A stretch of DNA of 35,814 nucleotides from a virus: positions 1-35,814 of IMG/VR virus record IMGVR_UViG_3300017749_000046; one strand, 5' to 3'. Position 1 is the first letter of the stretch; each line of letters begins with the position of its first letter. The position numbers and the translations under genes are program-made. Of the stretch, positions 9,077 to 14,506 are shown in pieces. The notes under the pieces were generated by a model. It made no database searches, was not told where the DNA came from, and was given only the letters and a program-made list of their open reading frames with translations.

Positions 9077-9358
9077 ATGACACTATTTTACCAGACTCAA
9101 TCGTGGTCTAGTCAACCACAAGTATCCGAAGAAACCAAGAAAATTTGGAAACGTTATTCAAAGAAAAAAAATTGGAGGATAACACAACTTTCAAACGGCT
9201 ATTACCAAGCTGAATGGATTGATTTCAACGAAAACTGGAACGGAATTACAAGGCGTGAAACAATTGAAGGAGCTGAAAAAGCAATTGAATCTTCAATTGA
9301 ACATTACACTAAAAAATTAAAACTTTCCGAAGGTCCAGTTGTTGTAAAAACCTTTTAA
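9077..9358 (+). CDS. Hypothetical small protein
   Basis: A 93-residue protein with no family I recognise. It is soluble-looking, with no membrane segment. A lysine- and tryptophan-rich N-terminal half (KIWKRYSKKKNWRI) is followed by a probable beta hairpin (SNGYYQAEWIDF) and a C-terminal helix (GAEKAIESSIEHYTKKL). This beta-beta-alpha order with exposed aromatic and basic residues could suit nucleic-acid or protein binding, but that is a guess. It sits alone between the two-helix membrane protein and groEL with a 49-base A/C-rich leader and a 31-base gap downstream, so it is probably an independent, non-coupled gene. The start is the first ATG after the leader. Confidence 0.6.
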   Translation: MTLFYQTQSWSSQPQVSEETKKIWKRYSKKKNWRITQLSNGYYQAEWIDFNENWNGITRRETIEGAEKAIESSIEHYTKKLKLSEGPVVVKTF

Positions 9359-9389
9359 ATAAAATACTTAAATTAAATTTAATTAAATC

Positions 9390-10943
9390 ATGTCAGACGC
9401 AATTGTCAAAAACCTCAGCTTTGGTCACGAAGCTAAGGATAAACTATTTGAAGGTATAAACAAACTCACAAAAGCCGTTAGTTCCACTCTCGGAGCTAGC
9501 GGTAAACGTGTGATATTAGAAGACGGCGTGGGAAAACCTGTTATTACAAAAGATGGGGTAACTGTAGCTGATTCAATTGTATTATTAGACCCTATTGAAA
9601 ATATGGGTGCTACGCTTTTAAAGGAAGCTGCTAGGAAAACTGTAAGAGAAGCTGGCGACGGAACGACAACGGCTACAGTGCTAGCGCACTCAATTTTAAA
9701 TGAGGCGTATCCTAAATTAAAAGAATTAGGCGCTAGGGGATTAAAAGAAGGTATTGACAGTGCTGTACAGAAAGTTGTGCAACATTTAGAAAAAGCTTCT
9801 GTAGAGGTCACAGGTGATATGATTGACCAAGTGGCTAGTATATCTACTAATAACGATATAAAACTAGGTACAACTATTGCAAACGCTTTTAGATCAGTTG
9901 ATGAAACCGGCGTAGTTATGATGGAAACAACAGAGTTGTCTGAAACTACAGCTGAATTAATTGATGGATTACAATACGAAAAGGGGCTAACAAATTCACA
10001 TTTTATTACTAAGCAAGATTCTAAAGTTGCAGAGCTTGATAATCCTTATGTATTATTAATTGAATCCCCTGTAGAAAATATACGTAAGATACAATCTGTA
10101 TTAGAATACATTATAAAGAAAAGTAAACCTTTACTTATTATAGCTGATTTAGATCCTAAAGTTATATCTACATTGGCAATGAATAAAATAAAAGGTAATG
10201 TAAAAATTAATGTTATTAATGCGCCTACTTATGGGGTAGCTAAAAAAGATATGCTAACTGATTTAGCATTATTAACCGGTGCTACTATTATAAATGAAGA
10301 TTTAGGTGATGATATGGATTTAATACAGCCAGAGCATTTAGGTAAATGTTTAAAATCTGTTACCAATGATACTGAAACTATTATAAAAGTTGAAAGTATT
10401 AGCGATGAAGTATCAGAAGTAATTAATAAAATTAAAAAAGATTTATCTGGTAAAAACAATGCCGCTGAAACTATAAGGCTTGAAAAAAGATTAGCTAGGT
10501 TATCAGCTAAGATTGCTACAGTTAAAGTGGGGGCAGATTCAGATATTGAATTAAAAGAAAAAGCAGATAGAGTAGAAGATGCTATTTGTGCTACTAAAGC
10601 TGCAATTAAAGAAGGCATTGTGCCTGGTGGCGGCGTTGCATTATTAAATGCTGCAACACTTATTAAGCCTAAAAATAAAGCAGAAGAAATATTATTAGAA
10701 GCTATTAAAGCTCCTTATATAACAATATTAGAAAATGCAAACTTTGATATTGTTGAACCTAGCAAAAAAGGTTGGGGACTTGATGTTATTACTGGACAAA
10801 GTAAAAATATGATTAAGTCTGGAATAATTGATCCGTTGCTTGTGACTAAGACTGCGCTAAAAAATGCAGCTTCCGTGGCAACTACTATATTATCTACAGA
10901 TTGTATAATTAATAATTTACGTATTAATGAAGGCAATAGGTAG
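9390..10943 (+). CDS. groEL: Phage-encoded GroEL chaperonin
   Basis: A 517-residue group I chaperonin subunit, close to full length (E. coli 548). It would form an ATP-driven double-ring folding chamber in the host cytoplasm. Visible hallmarks are TKDGVTVA (53-60, D55 equivalent to E. coli D52), GDGTTTATVLA (89-99, D90 equivalent to D87) and RVEDA (394-398, D397 equivalent to the catalytic D398) with EGIVPGGG. The ATP site therefore looks intact. The C-terminal GGM repeat tail is absent; the protein ends INEGNR. By my hand alignment several apical substrate/GroES-contact positions differ: L200 for Y199, H204 for Y203, Q235 for L234, A263 for V263 and M264 for V264, while F205 and L238 are kept. 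groES overlaps its end by 17 bases. The leader is AT-rich without a Shine-Dalgarno sequence. Confidence 0.97.
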   Translation: MSDAIVKNLSFGHEAKDKLFEGINKLTKAVSSTLGASGKRVILEDGVGKPVITKDGVTVADSIVLLDPIENMGATLLKEAARKTVREAGDGTTTATVLAHSILNEAYPKLKELGARGLKEGIDSAVQKVVQHLEKASVEVTGDMIDQVASISTNNDIKLGTTIANAFRSVDETGVVMMETTELSETTAELIDGLQYEKGLTNSHFITKQDSKVAELDNPYVLLIESPVENIRKIQSVLEYIIKKSKPLLIIADLDPKVISTLAMNKIKGNVKINVINAPTYGVAKKDMLTDLALLTGATIINEDLGDDMDLIQPEHLGKCLKSVTNDTETIIKVESISDEVSEVINKIKKDLSGKNNAAETIRLEKRLARLSAKIATVKVGADSDIELKEKADRVEDAICATKAAIKEGIVPGGGVALLNAATLIKPKNKAEEILLEAIKAPYITILENANFDIVEPSKKGWGLDVITGQSKNMIKSGIIDPLLVTKTALKNAASVATTILSTDCIINNLRINEGNR

Positions 10944-11187
10944 AAACTTAATAATTAAAAAAGAAAAGCAAGGTACTTCTGAAACCAAAGGAGGCTTATT
11001 GTTAACTGAAAATCAAAGAGAGGATTTAAGATATAGCAAAGCTAAAGTAATATCGGTGGGTTCTGAGGTAGTTGGAGTTAAAAAAAATGATGATATTTAT
11101 TATGACAAGCATGCGGGGCATGGTGTTGAAATAGATAAGGAAGTTTTACAAATAATTAAGCTCCAAGACGTTGTAATTGTTTTATGA
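10927..11187 (+). CDS. groES: Phage-encoded GroES co-chaperonin
   Basis: An 86-residue Cpn10 lid protein for GroEL. The N-terminal strand is NLIIKKEKQ. A mobile loop carries GGLLL (22-26), corresponding to the GGIVL GroEL-contact motif of E. coli GroES. The core strand is KAKVISVGSE, then VKKNDDIYYDKHAGHG, the usual GD-like turn and roof region with a shortened loop, and a closing strand (VLQIIKLQDVVIVL). It is slightly shorter than the usual 95-97 residues. It begins inside the end of groEL (17-base overlap, different frame) and its stop overlaps the next start by 4 bases (ATGA), so the three genes are probably translated together. The order groEL then groES is reversed from the common bacterial groESL operon. 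Confidence 0.95.
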   Translation: MKAIGRNLIIKKEKQGTSETKGGLLLTENQREDLRYSKAKVISVGSEVVGVKKNDDIYYDKHAGHGVEIDKEVLQIIKLQDVVIVL

Positions 11188-11630
11188 AAAGATTAGAAGC
11201 AGTAGATTTAAAAGATCTTAACTTGCTTAAGCATTACAGAATTATAAGGAAGTGGGCATCAAAAAATAATGGAATGACAGATGCTGATTTAGAACTTTTA
11301 ATATATTTAGATTGTGTTGATCTGTTTACTAAGATAGATTTTAAAATGGGGGCATATTCTTACAGTTGGAATAATAGAAGATGGAATACATTGTTAAAGG
11401 AAGGCTGGATAATTGTTTGGCGTAAAAGAAATCATACAACACAAAAGTATAATATATATAAAACCTCTTTTAAGTGTAAGCAGCTTATAAATAAAATATA
11501 TAAAATAATGCTAGGCAAGGAGGATATTCCTATAAGCGAACGCAGGAATGTAATAATGAAAGGCGAAACCTATACAAATAAAGTTTTAAAGGTTTCAATA
11601 GATAACATTAATAAAGACAAGTATAGATAA
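11184..11630 (+). CDS. Basic protein, possible winged-helix DNA-binding
   Basis: A 148-residue basic protein. Residues about 15-90 look like a winged helix: helix LNLLKHYRIIRKWASKNN, a helix TDADLELLIYL, a helix SYSWNNRRWNTLLKEGW, and a wing IIVWRKRNHTTQKYNIYKTS. This resembles MarR/ArsR-type folds in order only; I see no diagnostic signature. The C-terminus is a basic extension. The start codon lies in the ATGA overlap with the groES stop, so it is co-translated with the chaperonin pair. It could be a regulator of late transcription or a virion DNA-binding protein. Function is not established. Confidence 0.6.
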   Translation: MKRLEAVDLKDLNLLKHYRIIRKWASKNNGMTDADLELLIYLDCVDLFTKIDFKMGAYSYSWNNRRWNTLLKEGWIIVWRKRNHTTQKYNIYKTSFKCKQLINKIYKIMLGKEDIPISERRNVIMKGETYTNKVLKVSIDNINKDKYR

Positions 11631-11632
11631 TT

Positions 11633-11842
11633 ATGGACAAAAGTAAAGCAATCATTTCGAACCCGCAACTTCAAGGGCAAGTAGGAGAGTCTCACGTATG
11701 GGATGGTCCTTTAAACACAAATGGATTTCCTATGGGTAATGGCTCTAGCTCTGGTATTACCGGAATGGAAGTTAAAAAAGCGCCGACTTATTATAAAGCA
11801 GGTGCTATTACTCAAATAGCTAAAGCGGCTAGAGGAGAATAG
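11633..11842 (+). CDS. Hypothetical small Gly/Asn-rich protein
   Basis: A 69-residue protein with no recognised family. The N-terminal half is turn-rich and low in charge (VWDGPLNTNGFPMGNGSS), and the C-terminal half ends in a short basic helix (AITQIAKAARGE). It has no membrane segment or cysteine. It follows the preceding stop by 2 bases and lies 2 bases before the next very small gene, so it belongs to the same transcription unit of small genes. It could be a minor virion component, judging only by its neighbours. Confidence 0.55.
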   Translation: MDKSKAIISNPQLQGQVGESHVWDGPLNTNGFPMGNGSSSGITGMEVKKAPTYYKAGAITQIAKAARGE

Positions 11843-11844
11843 TA

Positions 11845-11991
11845 ATGGATATTGCTCACATAAAACTACTGGCGCTAAATGGCTCCGTAGGAGTAGTGAC
11901 CATGATGGATCTGGAGGTATGGCTTAAAGTAATATTATTATTAGTTACTATAGGTTATACAGTCCATAAGTGGTTTAAAATAAAAAAATAA
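11845..11991 (+). CDS. 48-residue single-helix membrane protein, candidate class II holin
   Basis: A short open frame of 48 codons plus TAA that fills the gap between two genes and shares one base with the next start (TAATG). The product has a polar N-terminus (MDIAHIKLLALNG), one strong hydrophobic segment (about 23-40, LEVWLKVILLLVTIGYTV) and a basic C-terminus (HKWFKIKK). The layout, helix then KWFKIKK-type tail, resembles small podoviral holins such as T7 gp17.5 in shape but not clearly in sequence. A chance AGGAG lies 8 bases before the ATG, one of the few Shine-Dalgarno-like sites in the window. The tight packing and credible membrane helix support a real gene; the holin role is inference. 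Confidence 0.55.
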   Translation: MDIAHIKLLALNGSVGVVTMMDLEVWLKVILLLVTIGYTVHKWFKIKK

Positions 11992-12293
11992 TGGCATATA
12001 TACAGAACTCATCGCCTTTCTTAAAGAAAACAGCAGCCTGGACTCGTAAAGAGGGTAAAGACCCTAAGGGTGGATTAAATGAAAAAGGTGTTAAATCTTA
12101 TAGAAAAGAAAATCCAGGTAGCAAGCTGCAAACTGCAGTAACTACTCCTCCTTCAAAATTAAAAAAAGGGAGTAAAGCCGCAAAGCGTAGAAAATCTTTT
12201 TGCGCTAGAATGAGTGGTGTAAAAGGTCCGATGAAAAAGCCGAATGGAAAGCCTACTAGAAAAGCTTTGGCTTTAAGAAAATGGAATTGCTAA
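11991..12293 (+). CDS. DUF6321-like conserved basic phage protein
   Basis: A 100-residue, strongly basic protein. It carries the signature of a family widespread in marine phages: AWTRKEGKDPKGGLNEKG, then ENPGSKL, RRKSFCARMSG near residues 66-76, KPNGKPTRKAL, and the final RKWNC. The two cysteines (in SFCARM and at the C-terminus) are conserved in family members as I recall them. Function is unknown. The high lysine/arginine content suggests nucleic-acid or membrane association. The start overlaps the stop of the preceding 48-codon gene by one base. A 45-base A/C-rich gap follows. Confidence 0.8.
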   Translation: MAYIQNSSPFLKKTAAWTRKEGKDPKGGLNEKGVKSYRKENPGSKLQTAVTTPPSKLKKGSKAAKRRKSFCARMSGVKGPMKKPNGKPTRKALALRKWNC

Positions 12294-12299
12294 TAATTA

Positions 12300-12338
12300 A
12301 ACAACAACAATAACAACACAAACCAAAACACAAAAATT
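12300..12338 (+). promoter_or_regulatory. A/C-only leader without Shine-Dalgarno sequence
   Basis: From 12301 to 12335 the strand contains no G and a single T, built from repeats of acaacaa and aaccaaaaca. It immediately precedes the ATG at 12339. There is no Shine-Dalgarno sequence. It is probably an unstructured translation leader as used in Bacteroidota; any role as an enhancer is inference. Confidence 0.5.
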
Positions 12339-12791
12339 ATGGGACACATGAAATCAGATGAACGTTATGATGCTAAAGAAGCATATAACAAAAACCTATC
12401 TTCAAAAGCAAGAATGCATTATTTAGAAAATGATATTGCTGATAGGAAAGGACACTCAGGAACTTACAGCGGTAATCACCCAAGATATTCAAAAGGAATG
12501 AGTATGATGGGGCAAGCAAAAGCTGATCTTACTTACAATCCAACAGATGACATTGCAGGCCAAGGAACAGAAGGAGTAAACACTGGGATGATGATGAAGA
12601 ACATGTCTCCTATGCAGAATATGAATAAAGGATATGGCCAACAAGTAGGAAAGCCTTCAGTTGCAAGCCGACAAAAATATGGCGGTAATAAAGGAGACGA
12701 AAGTATGTCCAAGAGAGACTATAGCGCCCCTACTAAAATGTACGGTGGCAAAAAAGGAGACATGAGCAAATCTCGAAGAGATTATAAATAA
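12339..12791 (+). CDS. Met/Gly/Lys-rich repeat protein
   Basis: A 150-residue, low-complexity protein with no recognised family. The first third is helical and charged (SDERYDAKEAYNKNLSSKAR). The rest is rich in Met, Gly, Lys, Ser and Tyr with little hydrophobic core, for example TGMMMKNMSPMQNMNKG, so it is probably disordered. Two diverged C-terminal repeats, KYGGNKGDESMSKRDY (113-128) and MYGGKKGDMSKSRRDY (134-149), end almost at the stop. An A/C-rich leader precedes it and another follows, which suggests it is expressed as its own well-translated unit. A virion-associated role would fit but is unproven. Confidence 0.65.
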   Translation: MGHMKSDERYDAKEAYNKNLSSKARMHYLENDIADRKGHSGTYSGNHPRYSKGMSMMGQAKADLTYNPTDDIAGQGTEGVNTGMMMKNMSPMQNMNKGYGQQVGKPSVASRQKYGGNKGDESMSKRDYSAPTKMYGGKKGDMSKSRRDYK

Positions 12792-12820
12792 AACAGATAG
12801 GACTGTATAAACCTGGAAAA

Positions 12821-12854
12821 ACATAAACATTAACAATAACAAAACAAAACCAAA
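12821..12854 (+). promoter_or_regulatory. A/C-rich leader without Shine-Dalgarno sequence
   Basis: This G-free stretch, ending in acaaaaccaaa, directly precedes the ATG at 12855. It is the third leader of this type in the window. No hairpin or Shine-Dalgarno element is seen in the 63-base gap that contains it. Confidence 0.45.
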
Positions 12855-13157
12855 ATGGCAAAATTTATCAAAATTAAAAAATCAAATTTCGCATCTAGTT
12901 TAAACTATACAGCTGATATGCTTATAGGTGTAGACAGTATTGCGGTAGTCAAGAAAGGAACAAACAGTGCGATTAATTCAGACGCGGCTACTATCTTTTT
13001 TCAAGATGCTAGCTCTTATATTACTTTTACTGACACAGCTAAAGGTGTAGACATTGCAAATGGAATTAATAGCGCTCTTACAGCTAATCCAGGCGGAGTA
13101 GTGGCTAATGTGCAGCTAGATTCTTCAGTAGAAATTACAGCAATTACAATAGCGTAA
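12855..13157 (+). CDS. Small conserved phage protein, beta-rich
   Basis: A 100-residue protein resembling short proteins I recall from marine phage virion regions that begin MAKFIKI. It shows alternating hydrophobic strands (MLIGVDSIAVVKKG, AATIFFQD, YITFTDTA), then a helix (GVDIANGINSALTAN) and a final strand (SSVEITAITIA). The composition is low in charge, with Ala, Ser and Thr abundant, as in decoration or minor structural proteins. No enzyme motif is visible. It has a dedicated A/C-rich leader and is followed after one base by a 50-codon gene. Function is not known; a head decoration role is a guess. Confidence 0.65.
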   Translation: MAKFIKIKKSNFASSLNYTADMLIGVDSIAVVKKGTNSAINSDAATIFFQDASSYITFTDTAKGVDIANGINSALTANPGGVVANVQLDSSVEITAITIA

Positions 13158-13158
13158 C

Positions 13159-13311
13159 ATGGAATCTAAAGGACTTGGTGATTCAATTGAAAAAGTTACT
13201 AAAGTTACTGGAATTAAAAGTGTAGTAGACAGAGTCGCAGAGGGTTTAAATATCCCCTGCGGCTGTTCTGCTCGCAAAGATAAACTAAATAAAATGTTTC
13301 CTTATAAATAA
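13159..13311 (+). CDS. 50-residue protein with CGC motif
   Basis: A short open frame of 50 codons plus TAA, packed between two genes and sharing one base with the following start (TAATG). The product begins with a helix-prone segment GLGDSIEKVTKVTGIKSVVD and ends with IPCGCSARKDKLNKMFPYK. I recall small proteins of this form (GLGDTIEK-type start, CGC, then K/R-rich KLNKxFPY ending) in phages and prophages of Flavobacteriia. The two cysteines of CGC could take part in metal binding or oligomerisation. Function is unknown. The overlap with the next gene and the family-like ending support it as real. Confidence 0.65.
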   Translation: MESKGLGDSIEKVTKVTGIKSVVDRVAEGLNIPCGCSARKDKLNKMFPYK

Positions 13312-13619
13312 TGGCTTTTAAACTTAATACACCTCCATATAATTTAGACAATACACCTATATATAATGTAGATTTAGGTGATGATATATTAGGTAAAGCT
13401 AACAATAATGGAACTATATTAATAAATAAAAACTTAGATCCATCTAAAACTAAAAAAGTGGTTGATCATGAGATGGTTCATATTGATCAATTTAAAAGGG
13501 GCGATTTAGACTACGACGATAACAACGTTTACTGGAAAGGTAAAACATATTCTAGAAGTAAAATGCAGGAGGGCGCTAAGGCTCTTCCTTGGGAAAAAGA
13601 AGCTTACGACAAAGCTTAA
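13311..13619 (+). CDS. Zincin-like putative metallopeptidase
   Basis: A 102-residue protein containing HEMVH at residues 53-57, the HExxH zinc-protease motif, in the setting VVDHEMVHIDQFKRGDLDYD. A later glutamate in LPWEKEAY near the C-terminus could be the third zinc ligand; HExxHxxQ with a downstream ExEA is a pattern seen in several small zincins. Upstream is a beta-rich region (GTILINKNLD). There is no signal peptide or membrane helix. It starts in a 1-base overlap with the preceding short gene and ends 3 bases before the 3TM holin, suggesting a lysis or virion-processing role, but no substrate can be named. The small size suggests a minimal catalytic domain or a protein that works in a complex. 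Confidence 0.7.
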   Translation: MAFKLNTPPYNLDNTPIYNVDLGDDILGKANNNGTILINKNLDPSKTKKVVDHEMVHIDQFKRGDLDYDDNNVYWKGKTYSRSKMQEGAKALPWEKEAYDKA

Positions 13620-13622
13620 ATT

Positions 13623-14003
13623 ATGATAAAGTTATTATTAGGCCTACTAAAAGGCGGCAATGGCAGAAAGTCAGTAGCCGGAAACTTAGCGTGGGAAATA
13701 AGAGAAGCAATTAAGGGTAAAGAATTAGACCCTAATGAAATAATAGAATTGCAAACTAAAATAAATGAAATCGAAGCTGGTCATAGAACAGTATTTGTTG
13801 CCGGCTGGAGACCATTTATAGGATGGGTTTGCGGAGTGGCATTAGCATATAACTTCGTAATAAGAGATTTATTTATTTGGATTACAAAAACAACCGACGC
13901 TCCACCGGCATTACAAATGGAGCATTTAATGACAGTCTTATTAGGTATGCTTGGTCTTGGCGGATTAAGAACCTTTGAGAAAATAAAAGATAAAGTAAAA
14001 TAA
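13623..14003 (+). CDS. Holin, 3TM type (GTA_holin_3TM-like)
   Basis: A 126-residue protein matching the 3TM holin family as I know it. It has an N-terminal amphipathic segment (MIKLLLGLLKGG), a charged helix with ELQTKINEIEAGHR, then FVAGWRPFIGWVCGVALAYNF (about 60-80), a short loop with DLFIWIT, and a C-terminal hydrophobic helix LMTVLLGMLGLGGLRTFEK. The GWRPFIGW and LLGxLGLGGxRTFEK motifs are the diagnostic parts. Holins oligomerise in the inner membrane and trigger lysis at a set time. It lies between the zincin-like gene and a small coiled-coil gene; a separate endolysin is not seen in this window. Confidence 0.85.
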   Translation: MIKLLLGLLKGGNGRKSVAGNLAWEIREAIKGKELDPNEIIELQTKINEIEAGHRTVFVAGWRPFIGWVCGVALAYNFVIRDLFIWITKTTDAPPALQMEHLMTVLLGMLGLGGLRTFEKIKDKVK

Positions 14004-14022
14004 TTTAATTAAATTTAATCAA

Positions 14023-14274
14023 ATGAGTACACAAGAAAAAAAAGTAACAGAGGAACAATTAGCTAAAATTAAAGAGCAACAAGTAACAATGAACAATAAA
14101 TTACGTGACATTGGGCTTGTTGAAAATCAAAAACACGTTTTATTACATGAATACGCTGGACTTGAGCAAGATATGGAAGCTTATAAAAAAGACCTTGAAA
14201 AAGAGTATGGGGCAATTAGTATTGATTTGGAAACGGGTGTTTACAAAGAAATAGAAAAGCAAGAAGAAAAATAA
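14023..14274 (+). CDS. Small coiled-coil protein
   Basis: An 83-residue, highly charged protein with a heptad-like pattern for most of its length (EEQLAKIKEQQVTMNNKL, then LHEYAGLEQDMEAYKKDLEK) and a short end EYGAISIDLETGVYKEI. I recall short proteins of this kind, ending in YGxIxIDLxxGxY, in phages of Bacteroidota near the terminase genes. No function is established; it could be a dimeric partner for a packaging or lysis protein. The leader is AT-rich and contains TTTAATTAAATTTAAT, similar to the leader of groEL. The next gene starts 1 base after the stop. Confidence 0.65.
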   Translation: MSTQEKKVTEEQLAKIKEQQVTMNNKLRDIGLVENQKHVLLHEYAGLEQDMEAYKKDLEKEYGAISIDLETGVYKEIEKQEEK

Positions 14275-14275
14275 G

Positions 14276-14506
14276 ATGAGCAGCATTATAAGGAAGATCA
14301 GCATCGGTTCTGATTATAAAAATGATGCTATGCATTACTCTGTAAGCCAAGAAGTATACGGGGGACACAAAATAGCTTATATCATATTTGAAGATACTGA
14401 TAGTTCTTATAATATTTTCATTAAAAAAAACAATGAAGTATTGCCTTGGAAAAAGTTTAATTCTAACATGGCTATTTCTGTTGAATATAATTTAGAATAT
14501 GAATAG
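14276..14506 (+). CDS. Small conserved phage protein of unknown function
   Basis: A 76-residue protein of a type I recall from marine and flavobacterial phages, with the pattern IRKISIGSDYKNDAMHYSVS, then a strand pair AYIIFEDTDSSYNIFIKKN and the ending AISVEYNLEYE. It is probably a small all-beta domain. There are no cysteines, enzyme motifs or membrane segments. The start lies 2 bases after the previous stop and the end overlaps the next gene by 8 bases, so it is co-translated with the tandem Cpn10-like gene that follows. Function is unknown. Confidence 0.65.
   Translation: MSSIIRKISIGSDYKNDAMHYSVSQEVYGGHKIAYIIFEDTDSSYNIFIKKNNEVLPWKKFNSNMAISVEYNLEYE

Noticed and set aside
9425-10936. Three long open frames on the minus strand opposite groEL
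   Set aside because: The groEL frame is unmistakable across the whole region; the antisense frames are Ser/Leu-rich shadows.
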